Shown here: positions 45,263 to 57,069 of the stretch, in pieces
Layout of the letters: the number at the start of each line of letters is the position of its first letter
Numbering within the stretch: position 1 is the first letter of the stretch
Assembly: GCA_900073065.1 (NCBI GenBank)
Contig: FJOG01000044.1
Location: 21,632-85,631, forward strand
Direction: 5' to 3'
DNA: 64,000 bases
Source: Phialocephala subalpina
Lineage: Eukaryota; Ascomycota; Leotiomycetes; Helotiales; Mollisiaceae
Position numbers and translations under genes: made by a program
The notes under the pieces: generated by a model
The model's input: only the letters and a program-made list of their open reading frames with translations
Databases searched by the model: none
What the model was told of the DNA's origin: nothing

Positions 45263-47403
45263 ATGGCTACGACTACCGGGCTTTGCAGCAAATGCCAGCG
45301 GATATTTGTTCTTGAGAAAAGTGACGAACATAAAAATAAGAGAATCCCTCATCACGAAAATATTCAAAACATGATCCAAGCATCAAAGAACGGATGTATA
45401 ATTTGCGGCATTTTATGGAGCAAGTTTTCGGCTCAAGACAAGGAGTTTCTGATTGGGAATGGTCTTGAAGAATTTACAGTCTCTTTCTACGTAACGCCCA
45501 TGCACCGAAAAATTCAGCTTTCCTTTTACACAGGAGATGTTGAAACCCAAATATTATTTTTCGAATTCGAAGATCTTGAAGGTGAGGTATATATGTATCT
45601 ATATATATGTCATACAGTCTCAGTAGGAAGTGAAATACTTACATACATATAGGAGTGGCTGTTAACAAGGAAATGGCAAGAGCTTCTGAAGCTATTCGTA
45701 TTTGCTATTCTGATACCCCATGTTCGAAGGAAACAACAAGTACTGGATCTATCGCAAGTCTACAACGAGCAAAGACATGGATCGACCAATGTATCCAAGA
45801 ACATCAAATCTGCCAGCATGAAGAACAAACAAAAAGAGCTTTTCCCACTCGCCTTGTGCGGCTCGACACCACGGAGGACCTCAAGCTTTACCTTTGTGAT
45901 GCCCAAGATCTTCCGGAAAGTACCCAATACATGACTTTAAGCCACAGGTGGGGGACAGGAAAGCTCAACACGCTCACACTACAGAATATCGAGGATCTTC
46001 GGGCCTGTATTCCATTCACAGATTTGACAAAGACTTTCCAGGATGCTATCATCATAACACGCTTCATGGGAATTGAATATATCTGGATCGATTCGCTTTG
46101 CATTATTCAAGATTCTGCAGAAGATTGGGAAAGGGAATCTTTACTGATGAGGGATGTGTACACCAACAGTTACTGCAATATTGCAGCCACTCATGCCATG
46201 GATGGCCAGAAAGGCTGCTTTGTGGACCGTAGAGATATTGACATCTCTTCGCCTATCATTGAAATCCCACGAGCACTTCTTCCGAATGACGCTTTGTTCA
46301 AGTCAGGCAGATATAAATGCAAGGATAGAGATCTGTGGGACAATGAAGTCACCACCTCGCCTCTTTTAAAACGAGCTTGGGTGTTTCAAGAGCGTCTCCT
46401 TGCGCCTAGAATTCTACACTTCGCCTCAAGTCGAATATTCTTCGAATGCCAGGAAGCTCGCACCTGTGAAGGCTTCTCGGAAGAGAGGATACCAGAACGC
46501 TATTTTACCGATGAGGTGAAAACAAAACTTCAAAGGTCCCTTGCAAAGGCGTACAGTATCTGCGGAGACGACGCCGAGTCTGTTGAACGAAGACGTGTAC
46601 TAGGTAGAGCAGCATGGAAAATCATGGTTGACAATTTCAGTACATGCGAGCTAACACGCGAGAGCGACAGACTAGTTGCCATCTCAGGTCTTGCAAGCCA
46701 CCTTCAACCCCTTATGTCCTGTCGGTACATAGCCGGTCTCTGGGGTGTTGATTTTGTGCACCAATTACTGTGGAAAACTTACGAGCATTGTGCCAGCTCT
46801 GGGTCGTATCAGGCACCTTCTTGGTCTTGGGCCTCTGAACCAAGAGTAGTGAGCTTGCGTGGGTACAATTTGCATAGTTTGCATAGCAGTGAGCAAGATT
46901 TAGAAAAGTCACAAATGACGGAATTGGTTACGGTGGAGAAGGTGGAGGTTGTCACCGTTGACGGAAATCCAATGAGCCAGGTCATATGTGGATATCTGCG
47001 ACTGAAATGAGATCTGATCAGGGTGGAGCCAGACTCAAAAGCCTTGTCTGGGTACCGCGCTAGTTCCAAAATTCGAGGAGTGGATTTTTGGTTCCACCCC
47101 GACAACGATCCTAGGGGTGAAGACGTTGTTCAAGCTAGTACTTTCATGTGCGTTATTTTGGTGCGTGTTAAAGAAAGCAATGATTCACCGGATGGTGTGG
47201 AAGGTCTAATTCTGAGGGCGACGGGAAAGGCGAAAGGTCAATATGAGCGTATTGCACTCGTACAGTCAAGCTCTCGTGACAGAGGGGTTGTGAGGATGTA
47301 CCCGGGGTATGTGAAGGACCAAAAAGAAAAGGACATGATGACAGAAGATCTCTACGAAGAGTACAACCAGGAAACAGACTCTTACACTTTCACTATTGTC
47401 TGA
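45263..47403 (+). pseudogene. HET-domain protein gene with a late in-frame TGA
   Basis: Exon 1 45263-45581, intron 45582-45652 (GTGAGG...TATAG), exon 2 from 45653. The frame meets TGA at 47008-47010 and, in the same frame, stays open for another 131 codons to the TGA ending at 47403. The product to the first stop is 558 residues; read through it would be 689. The N-terminus has a Cys-rich segment (CSKCQRIF, CIICGILW). The HET domain spans about 200-345: MTLSHRWG, IEYIWIDSLCIIQD and YCNIAATHA. After it come LKRAWVFQERLLAPR and the SWSWAS motif near the C-terminus. The part after the stop (VDFWFHPDNDP, VEGLILRATG) looks like the normal beta-rich HET tail. No splice solution removes the TGA. The copy may be a fresh pseudogene, or a truncated but working protein since the death domain is whole. 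Confidence 0.85.
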
Positions 47404-48542
47404 ACGCCCTCAGGTTGTCTCGGGGATCTCATTGAGTTATTATTTCTTCCATGCTTATTGAGTCTGACTTGATGGATTGAGAATTTGTATTTATTGTTTG
47501 AGTCAATTTCCTTAGCGCTTGAATTCTTCCACTGGGAAAGCTTGTCGTTTTGTCGAAGTAATGAATTCCATCAGCCACAAGGGATTTTTTTCACTTGCAA
47601 CCCCAGTGCAGCATCGCATTGTGAGACGAGTGCATGTTTGGAGATCATGCAAGCCCGCTACTAATAATCCTGCATCTTTTGACAACATCCCACCCTTTAT
47701 TAATCGCCGCCGAGATCAGTGTAACAGTCCAGGATAATGGTGTTTCTTCTTGGGTCATTTCCATAGCTCAAGCATTTGACTACAGCTGGTGCATATGAAG
47801 GTAAGGTCTTACATGCAACAAGAAAGGGACCAAATAATCCGGCTTCGTTTCAAGTCGACTTCCTCCAAAATGATAGAGGTTGCGCTTTCAAAAGGCAGGA
47901 CATAGTTAACAGAGTGCAAAACGGAGTGGCGTGTGTTAAGCGCGTATTGATGGGATTTCCCTTGATTTCTTTTTTGTTATGGTCTGACGTACAGTAGCGT
48001 AGTTGCAATAGAGCCACGTGACGAGGTCATGTAAGACTGGCACAACTTGACGGAGAGCAGCGGGCGGTCCATGGTCGTGAGCGTCGGTCCTCAGAAGCTC
48101 GAATGACTATGTAGTGTTGATGGTTTTGACTCTAGATAGGAGCTTCACGCTCAACTCAAATAAGTATCTTCAACTGATACTTAGCACCATCGACTGATTA
48201 TTGATCTCTTCCTTGTATAACTAGTCCTTATCGCACACAAACCTTACGATCGTACCCTGAACGTTATCTTTCTTACGTGTCGTCCAACTTTGTTCAGCTG
48301 GCTCTGTTTCGCCCTGTTCTCTGACACACCTTAAATTCCTATGCATAATTCATTCTAGGGTTGGTATATGAATTTTGGGCGTTTTGATTAAAACCTAAGA
48401 TATAATGATAGAATGATAGGATAAAATAGTCTGGTGCTTAAAACATAAGGGGTAAGACAGCCCAGGAGCGCAAGAAAGAAATCTTGGATAGAAAGAGGGC
48501 CAAATTCTCGTTACGGATCAAATATTGTGGTTGACAACCAAC
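47404..48542. other. Convergent intergenic region between two HET genes
   Basis: Lies between the 3' ends of the two HET genes. Short open frames without motif; AT-rich near 48370-48440. Nothing recognised. Confidence 0.5.
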
Positions 48543-50429
48543 TCAACAAAGTACAAAATCCTTTTCTTCAAGCTTTTCCCACTCTTTTTGCATTCCTAGG
48601 TCGAGTAGCTCACCACGCATTACTCCGTGAAGGTAAGCATCACCGACAAAGGTATAGTAGTCACCGCACTCGCGTAGGATATAACAGAATTGTCCTCCGT
48701 AGAGAATTGTAACAAGGTCTCCGGGCATAGTTTGATAAGGACCTAACCCGTTCCCCCCGGATTTAGTGGTGTAGAAACACCGGCTTGTAAAGGCTGCTTG
48801 GGCATAAAACAGCTTCATACACTCTCCGACAACAGCAGAGTGTTCACCAGACCTGTTGACTATGGCATCAAACCATTCGCCGATCGCAGCCGGAGCGGGA
48901 GAGACCTGGGAGACTTGGCCATTCTTCCCAGAATCCAAGACAAGAGTACGCCAAAACATTTCTCGCTTGCTCGGTGCTAAGGATAAACCGTACTGCTCCA
49001 GCTCCTCCAAGCGTTTCGTAAACTCTGTTGGAGAAGCTAGCTCACTGGGGAGTCCAGGGAACTTATCAAAATCGAAAGGTCCAATGACAGTATCAATCTT
49101 GCCTACGATTCTGCCCTTAATTGTAAGGAATCTCAAGTCATTGGAAAACGTCGCAACCAGGGGTTTCGACTTGGACACCACGAAAGACGTTGTCTCAGGT
49201 TCCCAATCTATCCTTGGAGATTTGATGAACCTCCGGGGATCTAAGGTCCATGAAGAGCAGCCACCCGTGGACTTCTGGCATGGTAACCGATTACCAGATA
49301 GCGCCATTAGGTTGTTATCTGTGAGAATAAGGTGCTGTACCAACACTCTGAGCATTTGAGCATTAGATATTGAATAATCTGGCACCAAAACGCGATCCTC
49401 ATCCCTTGCAAGTGCGAGCAAAGCATATACTCTATCTCGAGGATCGGTCGCTTTCAAAAAGTAGGTCGTGCGCAGCAGGTATCCAATGCTTGGCTTCTGC
49501 CCTGAGGCTGTTCGTATGTTGCACTGAACTGTTTCAAACATATCAAGGGCTGCTGGTTTCACTCGACTGGATGGTTCTGCAGAATTGAGGCAGGCAATCG
49601 AGGAAAGTATGCCAGGCATCAGGGTACCAAGAGTTAACCAAGCCACGTATATTTTGGAGAAAGGTAACCACCTGGAACCGCAGCTGAGTAGCAGTTTATC
49701 CTTATCTAGCCAGGCACCGATACCAATTCCTGAACCAGGGATCGCAAGTTCCTGTACCACCCACACTCGACTCCAGTATGGGCGATTGAGAAATTTAAAT
49801 AGTAATTTAAATTTGTTCCAATCCGAATTGAAGTTAGCTCCCCAAAGGCCCATTGGCCCTGGTTTCTCTGCCAATTTGAAGCTAGCCATGAAGACGGACG
49901 GTTCGCTCAGCAATTGAAGGAATTCAAGAACTTGACCGCTGTCCTCATCTGGTTCACCTGTCCAAGCGAGCACGTGCTGTGATGACCAAAATATATCTCG
50001 CATCTTTCGAACCTGCTGGGCTCGCTCCTGTAGATCTTCCTGGTTAATACACAGAGCATCAACCCACAACGTGCGGGCTTCGTCCGATCTCCTCAGATAC
50101 CGCAAGGCGATCTCCAAATTTGTCGTTATACTGAATCTATGCCCGTCCATAAAAATATCCCGTCTCTTCTTCGCATCGCCCCATGTATACGACAGTGCTT
50201 CGTAGGGAGGTTTGTCTTCGAGAAATGTATGGACAAGGCTGCAATGAATATCTGCATCTCTGACCCCCGGTTCGAGTTGTAAAAGGCGGATTTCGGAACG
50301 AGAGGGATCGAGAGCCCGGTAGATAAAGCGGTGATGCGGATCTCGCTCAAATTTCCCGGTTCTAAGAAGTCTGTCCAGAAACTCTCGAAATATCAGGAAG
50401 ATACGACAGAGTAAGCCAACCCCTGCCAT
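48543..50429 (-). CDS. HET-domain (heterokaryon incompatibility) protein, intact
   Basis: Uninterrupted 628-residue frame on the minus strand from ATG at 50429 to the stop ending at 48543, without introns. A short hydrophobic N-terminus (GVGLLCRIFLIFREFLDRLL) precedes IRLLQLEPG. The HET domain covers about 45-235 with all three usual blocks: YEALSYTWGDA, RTLWVDALCINQED and RKMRDIFWSSQHVLAWTGE, followed by RPYWSRVWVVQELA. The middle contains ATDPRDRVYALLALARD, the usual linker, and the C-terminus has the beta-rich segment with GDLVTILYGGQFCYILRECG and FVGDAYLHGVM. HET proteins cause cell death on non-self recognition; which partner switches this one is unknown. Convergent with the damaged HET gene on the left. 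Only this one of three HET loci in the window is intact. Confidence 0.95.
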   Translation of the reverse strand: MAGVGLLCRIFLIFREFLDRLLRTGKFERDPHHRFIYRALDPSRSEIRLLQLEPGVRDADIHCSLVHTFLEDKPPYEALSYTWGDAKKRRDIFMDGHRFSITTNLEIALRYLRRSDEARTLWVDALCINQEDLQERAQQVRKMRDIFWSSQHVLAWTGEPDEDSGQVLEFLQLLSEPSVFMASFKLAEKPGPMGLWGANFNSDWNKFKLLFKFLNRPYWSRVWVVQELAIPGSGIGIGAWLDKDKLLLSCGSRWLPFSKIYVAWLTLGTLMPGILSSIACLNSAEPSSRVKPAALDMFETVQCNIRTASGQKPSIGYLLRTTYFLKATDPRDRVYALLALARDEDRVLVPDYSISNAQMLRVLVQHLILTDNNLMALSGNRLPCQKSTGGCSSWTLDPRRFIKSPRIDWEPETTSFVVSKSKPLVATFSNDLRFLTIKGRIVGKIDTVIGPFDFDKFPGLPSELASPTEFTKRLEELEQYGLSLAPSKREMFWRTLVLDSGKNGQVSQVSPAPAAIGEWFDAIVNRSGEHSAVVGECMKLFYAQAAFTSRCFYTTKSGGNGLGPYQTMPGDLVTILYGGQFCYILRECGDYYTFVGDAYLHGVMRGELLDLGMQKEWEKLEEKDFVLC

Positions 50430-51426
50430 ATTGATAGTCTCTCGCTAAGGAATTAAGGTAGAGAGAAGGTTGTGGCGTGAAGGTGAACGTATGGAGTTGA
50501 CGGTGCTTATCAGAAACTTGAGAAGCTCCCCAGCTCCTTGCTGATGAGTGATGAGTGATGAGTGATGAAAACGGCGCCCTTCCTTGCAGCTGTTTAACCA
50601 TGAGTCCGAGGCTGACCGTGAAAAATCTACGCCAATGCTAGGCAGCCACGTCTTTAGAACATAACAAGATTCACGGTCCTTACAATTGGTAGAGTGACGA
50701 AGCGAGTTCGCTTGTGCTCTCGTGGCCCTTCGTCCGGCATGAAACAGCGACCGAAACCGCTGAATTAAGAACACCCCTCAAGGGGAGTAGCCAGTCTCAA
50801 CCAGTGCACCTGTTTATACGGGAAGACTGCAGTACAGCGACACTCCAAACGTACAGTATTTTCGTATAGAGAAGCCGCATATTTGCAGTTTGTACTGCAA
50901 TACGGATACACTATTGCCAACACTGTGCTTCCAAAGCGCATCGCAGTGTCGATCAGACACTTATCTCGGGGAAGATTTTATGATGGAATTTGAAATTTGA
51001 TAGTTCACGTTGACTCGGAAGCTTACTCGCTGGAGAAACTCAGAGCTATCTGCATTGAAGCTAGCATCTGGGCTGACTGTTAATGAAAAGTCGCTCTTTG
51101 TTGAGATTGAAGTTAGCGCTACGAGTAACTAAAATATATTAAACTACCTTGCACCCATAGCTCTAGACCTTTAACTTCAACAGAATTAATCCATCTTAAC
51201 TATTTTCACCATCATCAATACAGGGCTTAGTATTTGAGTGCGAGTTTTGCTTGATATCCGCTTCTTGATAAATCGAAGTTATATACTCGAATTTTATAAC
51301 CTTGAACTAGGCGCGTCCGGTGGTGAGCTTACAGCGCTAAATGCCCTGTAGAGCTGAAGCTTACAGGGCTCCTTACAGTGCTCGTTCGGCTGTACTTATA
51401 GTGGCAAACGCCGCCCTACAACCTTA
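50430..51426. other. Intergenic upstream of HET gene
   Basis: Promoter side of the intact HET gene. Contains a 7 bp tandem repeat at 50542-50568. Beyond 50800 the sequence is AT-rich and without open frames; several short inverted words occur but none makes a clear element. Confidence 0.5.
50542..50568. repeat. 7 bp tandem repeat TGATGAG, about 3.9 copies
   Basis: A microsatellite-like TGATGAG array about 115 bp before the HET start codon on the minus strand. Confidence 0.85.
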
Positions 51427-51681
51427 CGAGCCTGGTCGGATAAGTCTGGGTATTAGGATATTTTTCTAACAAGTATTAATAAAAGAGCGAGATTCTTTAG
51501 TCAAAACTTATAAATTTGTAGTTTTTAATCATTAGATCTTATAACATAATAACCGTGAATTGATTTGTGGTTTTTAAGTAAATGCGACATTTTTGATGTT
51601 CGGAAGCCTGAAAAATAAGGTTGAATGGCCTGAAAATCGTTTAAAAACGCCCTAATACTTAGACTTATCTGACCAGGCCCG
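51427..51681. mobile_element. 255 bp MITE with TTA target duplication
   Basis: Imperfect terminal inverted repeats of about 33 bp: the left end reads CGAGCCTGGTCGGATAAG and the right end, reverse-complemented, CGGGCCTGGTCAGATAAG, continuing as TCT-GG/AA-GTATTAGG. Both ends are flanked by TTA (51424-51426 and 51682-51684). The inside is very AT-rich with no open frame. Length, inverted ends and a TTA duplication point to a non-autonomous element of the PIF/Harbinger kind; TA duplication and a Tc1/mariner origin are the alternative since TA is contained in TTA. Confidence 0.85.
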
Positions 51682-54533
51682 TTAGGCACCAACAGAACGA
51701 CGGCCTGGATCCGGGGTCCATGGAAGCTGGTCAACGATTCTTCTCCGAACTAATAAGGTGGTGAACCATATCGGGCGAGTCCGACCGGCAGTAATGGTTT
51801 ATTGTCCCTACTATCGATGAGATGATTAGATCCTCTGTAGCAATAACAGTAGCAACAACAACACCACAATATGGGCTCCAATCTATCTCCGATTGCCCAA
51901 AAGGGTGGCGGACAATGTTAGCACAAACAAGGATACACCTTCCCTCATGCATCGCACCTTGATCTTTTCGCTAAGGCCAGGCTGCAATAGGACGCGAAGT
52001 ATTGAGGTTGGTGGAAAGAGACGAAGAAGTTGTGCTGGACCCTCTATTCCCATTACGGCGGCTGCCCCACGTCATCGACCTAGGCGGGTGCAAGGACTTT
52101 GTCGCTCAAGCTCTATTTCCTCTGCCAGCCTCATATTGTGCTAACTTCTCGAGTGGAGCATATTGGGACGTATAAAGTCTCGACGACTCGATCATGGGGC
52201 AAATAATTCAAGGGTATGTAAAGCAAACACTTGTAGAGATAGAGTAGTTCCAATGTAAACAATAAAACCTAGCCGCTTCAGCGTGCCCGTGCAGCCTGTG
52301 ATAGAGGTAAGCCAAATCTCCAAGCACAAAACTGATCATTCATCCGAGAACCGACCGCCGGCACAGGAAGGTGACCGTTTGGCATAAAAACACGAAGATA
52401 TCCTCCAAAAAGCTGGCAGGCCGTGGTTGTCTTGGGTGGGAGAGCAGACTTCCCTCTAAGCCTTCTGCCAGTTCCTGCATGAAATCCTTCAAGTTATACC
52501 CTATTCTGGGCAATTTCTCATCTCTCAACTACACTCTACACCAATTAAGTCTGGCATGGAGATCTTGATCTAACCCTCCAATCTAGAGGTATAGATGCTG
52601 GCTGGGGCGGAGTTTATTTTCTTGTAGCTCGTCACCAAGATGCCTGGAAAACAGCAATGGAGCCTCAAACGATACAGATCGAGCAGTGTCTTTCACAGCC
52701 AATCTGGTGATTCTGGCTTCTCAGGTCATGACCACGTCGCCAGAAGTCGTGTATCAATAAAACTGCAGCAGCAGCAACAAAGCCAAATTGCAGAGTATCG
52801 ATGGTGCCCCGAGTTAGTGTCACCGAGATCTCTTTAATCGTGACATTCCCGAGGAGAAGCATGCACCATCATGGAGAGTTGGATGTGGATGCCAAGAGCG
52901 ACCACCACCCTGGTCTGCTTGTAGTTGGAGAGATGTTGAAGCCCGTGCCGTGCCCTTTCTCAGCTCCAATATGAAGAATGTATATCGGACTCGTCCAAAC
53001 AAAGTCCATCTCAAGTCCCACGAAACTAGAACGGTGCTTCGCTTGCGAGAACAGAGCAGAATGGCCAATGCGCCCAAGACTCTTATCGAAAAAGACCAGA
53101 TGACTCCCAACAACCTCCTCACGGTCCTGCAAGCGACTTTATCCCACCGGGGAATCCGACGACGGGCTGAGGATAATGTAGTGCACCTGGGAGAACCTCG
53201 GCTGACCGGCGCCCGCAAGTCTAGTTGCAAGCGGCCAACCTCCTCGGCTTATAGGTTCGTATCTTTCGCGGGCAAGTATCTCAGATCGAGGCCCGCTGGC
53301 GGACAATACCAAAGAGCGATGGGCAAGGTTCGACTCTTTCAACTAGACATCAGTGGAAGTCATCCTTGCACGGCACCAGATGTCGTTGCAGAGAATGGTA
53401 AGTCTGAATTATTCCTGTGACTTGTCGTTATGGTGCTGATCGTGGCTGGGGATTATAATTTTCGTCTGGTTGACGTTTAGAGCGCTGGTATCGTGGAACT
53501 TTGCATGACAATCAATGGCGTGTTGCGGAATGAGGCCAGTGGTCGAAGCTCTCCAGAATGCGATGAGCTCGTCAAGGGAAGGGATATCGAAATACCGGGA
53601 AACAAGCAACTTGCCATCCTGTGTGGTGAGGGCAGGCTCCCAAACACCTTGATCAAGTTAAGACTAATGACTGTCGCTCGCACAGATTGCACATACCGCG
53701 TCAATGGCGAAGACGGTGGACCAAAAGCCAAAGGATCGGACATTTCTGGTCGTCTGGAGTGCTGTCTGATCATTTGCAGAGTTTTTATCCTGCAAATATA
53801 CAGTATGTCTGAGCTTTTTCATTGCAATTCTTGTGGGAGACGTGCAGCGGGAGAGCGGAGTAACTCAAGTGATGTCTGTTCGCGCAATAAGGTTATCTAG
53901 AACGGAATAAAGTGGTTGGTGACTGGAATTCTGATTGCGGATCCATTCCTGGTCTGCCCCATGGTATTGTCCTGATAGTGTTGTCCTAATGAAGCCTCAA
54001 AGGAGTGTTGATGCTACTGCGACATAGTTGTTTCTGGATTTGCGGGGAAGAAATGATATGAATGAAAGATGGTTTGATTCCGATAAGGATTTCTTGATAT
54101 TCTCACTAGCGTCACTAATCACATGGTGATTGTCTTTGAACCTATCTGGACGAAATGGTAAGTTTTTGGATGAGCTAAAGGAGGGATGGATATGTATGTG
54201 AGTCCACAGAGAACAAGAATAGGTGAAGGTGGACAGCAGTTTGCCATCAGCCGCCTTATGCCTCCTCCTATCCTGAACCAATAGTCGCGGAGCAGTGCAG
54301 CAAAAGATAGGAAGTACCTTTAGAACGATGCAGTAGTCTGCGGCACTTGTGTTTGGAGGTTGAAAGAAGGCGAACAAGGTCAAAAATTAAAAAAGGACAT
54401 GGAAAGGGGGCGGGCCACGTGTGCAACACGGATCTCTATTTTGCAATAAGTTCATGCTCATTAGATATTACGCTGATATTTTGACACAACCTAGGCTGCC
54501 ATTTTAAAGACCGACCGAATAAGAACATGCAAA
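51682..54533. other. 2.85 kb gene-poor region
   Basis: No gene could be supported. The longest frames (52950-53420 on +, 52820-53230 on -) overlap each other on opposite strands, lack motifs and show no splice logic; an ATG-started frame of 150 codons at 52971 is the best candidate and is weak. A CAG-rich patch lies near 52765. This may be decayed DNA. Confidence 0.4.
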
Positions 54534-57069
54534 TTATGGCAAGCTCATATAATACTCCAACATCTTCGGGAAATTTGGCGTACCAAGTCCGGTGACTGGA
54601 TCCCAACCTTTGACGGCAGAGAACCCTATTGTGTTACATCCTGGATTCGAGCCTATATAAAACATGTAAGCATGCATTCAAAGAAAGTCTTGATGTTGGA
54701 TGTTTCGAAGAGGAGCCATTAAGAGAGGATTGAAAAGTGTTCAAGGAACCTACCATTCGTGATGTCGTTTAGCATGCTCGGATTCGCATAGAGTGAAGGA
54801 TTCAAGAACCCAATTGGTCCCTTCCCAGCATTTATTCTCTCTTCATTCAGTCGAGTGATGACTGCTGAGAAGATTGGCGTACTGGCGGATGTTCCACCAG
54901 AGAGAGTGAAGTTACCTCCGTTGTACACCTGGATGTCCGTCAGTTGTCAGTTCTATCTTCCAAGTATAGAAAATTGCGGAAAAAGATGTTACTCACAGCA
55001 ATGTTATCCCCATTTGCAGCAACATCTGGAATACCTCTGCCAATTCTGTTGTAAATGCCTCCTGTGCTTCCTGCCAATGCACCAACATCGGGAAGCAATT
55101 TGATGTCTCCAGTATCAGGGCTCAAAGCACTGTAGTAAGGATATCCAGGATCATGGTTGTCAAAGTAGACCTTCACAGCGCTTGCTTGATAGTCTGGGAT
55201 TGGGTAGATGTTCGAGAACCCGCCTCCGGATGAGTAGTTCACCGAGTACGGAAAGCCGGCGGGGTCGAAGACTGCCGACTCAGAATCATTGACGGTCTTT
55301 CCTGGGTAAACTTTGGTTGCACCAACGCTGGTTTGAGTCAGCATACTTCTTTCAGACATATCAGGTGTCATTCGGGCGTCATTCGAGAGTCAAATGCCTG
55401 TGTCGGGGGCTGCACCGAGTAAAGCTCGTGAGAACTAGTAAAAGAGGATATGTGGGTCAGAGAATGCATACCTTGTGACGTATGGACAGGTTCCTGGCCA
55501 CGTTGGATTGAATATGTCAAGGTTTGGTCCGAGACAACCAGTTGGCCCGTCGATTCCTCCTACTGAGGCGGGGTAGTCTGTCTTCACATCAGTATTTCTC
55601 GCCCCCTTTGATCTCTAAATTTGGGAGTAACGACGTACTTGAGACTCCAGAATCGCCTGAAGCAAAGAGGAATGAAACTCCCTGAAGTCCCAACTTCATG
55701 TATTCAAGACATTGTCGTTTTTGGTACGAAATCGGAAGATCTGATTCTTGACCTCCGTATGAGAGTGAGATCACATTTGTTGGCTTGTAGACCCCACACA
55801 TAAGTTGGCCTTGCCATCCTCCAAGCAAGGGGTCTGGGTACTCTTGGTCAAGATTGGGGTCGTTGCCTGTTTCGTTGTATGCTGAGAATGAGCAGTAGGA
55901 CTGTTTGATGTCAGAATTAACATTTTCAAAAGGAGAAAGTACGTACTCCGTCCAAGGCATCGAGGAAAGTGTTGAAACCAAATGTGTAAGTATCATTCTG
56001 GTTTGCTTGGACGATGAAGTCGTCCACATTGTAAAGTGTGATGGTTTGAGGATAGACGATCGGGTAAGCGAGTTCGAGATCAAGGCTAACTTCGCCACCA
56101 GCATAGTACGGGTCTTCAATCACCCCCAGCCCACCATCAATATTGGCAGCGATCGGATGAGTCCCATTCGGAATATGTTGAGGTGTCGTGAAGTTGGTAA
56201 AGAACAAATCCAAGTCCTGCTGAGTGTAGAACTGCAACTCAGACTCGAAGATTCCCAGCGAGTTGTTGGGATGGCTCGTCTTTCCTGGCGGTATCTTGTA
56301 GAGAGCAGCTACGCAGTCCGGAGTAATGGCCACATCGCAGGTGCTCAGATCATTTGGCTTGGTATAGCTTGCATCACTAGGATTTTGCAAAAGCCCGTGA
56401 ATGTTTCTCTTCATTAGTCCGTTTTCATCCACGACTACCTCCCGCTTCAGAGATTGTCTCTGGACAGGAGCAAGGAGTCTGATTCCAGGAGTGACATAAT
56501 CGATGTGCTCTCTCACGTGCTTCGGGAGATGGTAGGCTTCACATCCTGGGATCACTCCGCCAGATTCCGAATCTTCGTATTCGTGAAATTCGGTATGGAG
56601 AAGTCGTTCTGCCTCCTCGGCGGTGGCGTAGAATGCGAACCAGCCTTTGTTTTCAGAATGAGTGATTCTGCTGCTGGGAATCCCGTTCTCGACGAGCCAT
56701 TTTCGGACTTCATTTTCTGTTTCTTTCGAGGGTTGAAAGGCGTCGATCACTTGCTTGGATGTCCAGTGTTTGCCGAAATTGGCTGACGCGGGGTTGGAGC
56801 TGGGGACTGGTTGAGAAAATGGAAATGAATGTATCGCCCGAGAAGAAGACTTACACGTCCATCAAATGTTCATATCCCACATCGAGATTCGTCTGTGTTA
56901 ATCCAATGCGCATGGGAAACAATTTGTGCGACTCGACACGGTCTCTCTTGGTCCATCTCGGGTGCAAGCTTTCTCGCTTCTCGTGAACCTCAACATAAGA
57001 TGGAATTGCTGAAGCATTTGCCAGCACCAGAAGTGCTGTCAAGGAGAGTAAGCTTTTGATTCCCTTCAT
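54534..57069 (-). CDS. Secreted tripeptidyl peptidase, sedolisin family S53
   Basis: Minus strand, seven exons: 57069-56855, 56799-55947, 55900-55639, 55577-55472, 55327-54997, 54928-54754 and 54652-54534; 686 residues in one frame. A signal peptide (MKGIKSLLSLTALLVLANAS) is followed by a pro-kumamolisin activation domain (to about 195) with the typical NPASANFGKHWTSKQVIDAF. The mature domain carries the sedolisin catalytic set: Glu and Asp four residues apart in GGEVSLDLELAYP, Asp in the oxyanion motif FASGDSGVS, and Ser in FTLSGGTSASTPIFS; the late GWDPVTGLGTPNF is also conserved. Such enzymes remove tripeptides from N-termini of peptides outside the cell at acidic pH. Intron 4 (55471-55328) is 144 nt, longer than the others. 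Exon borders preserve every motif, so the gene is very probably functional. Confidence 0.93.

Noticed and set aside
52820..53420. Two long overlapping frames on opposite strands
   Set aside because: They overlap each other, have no domain, and the codon preference is not better than background; kept only as a remark.
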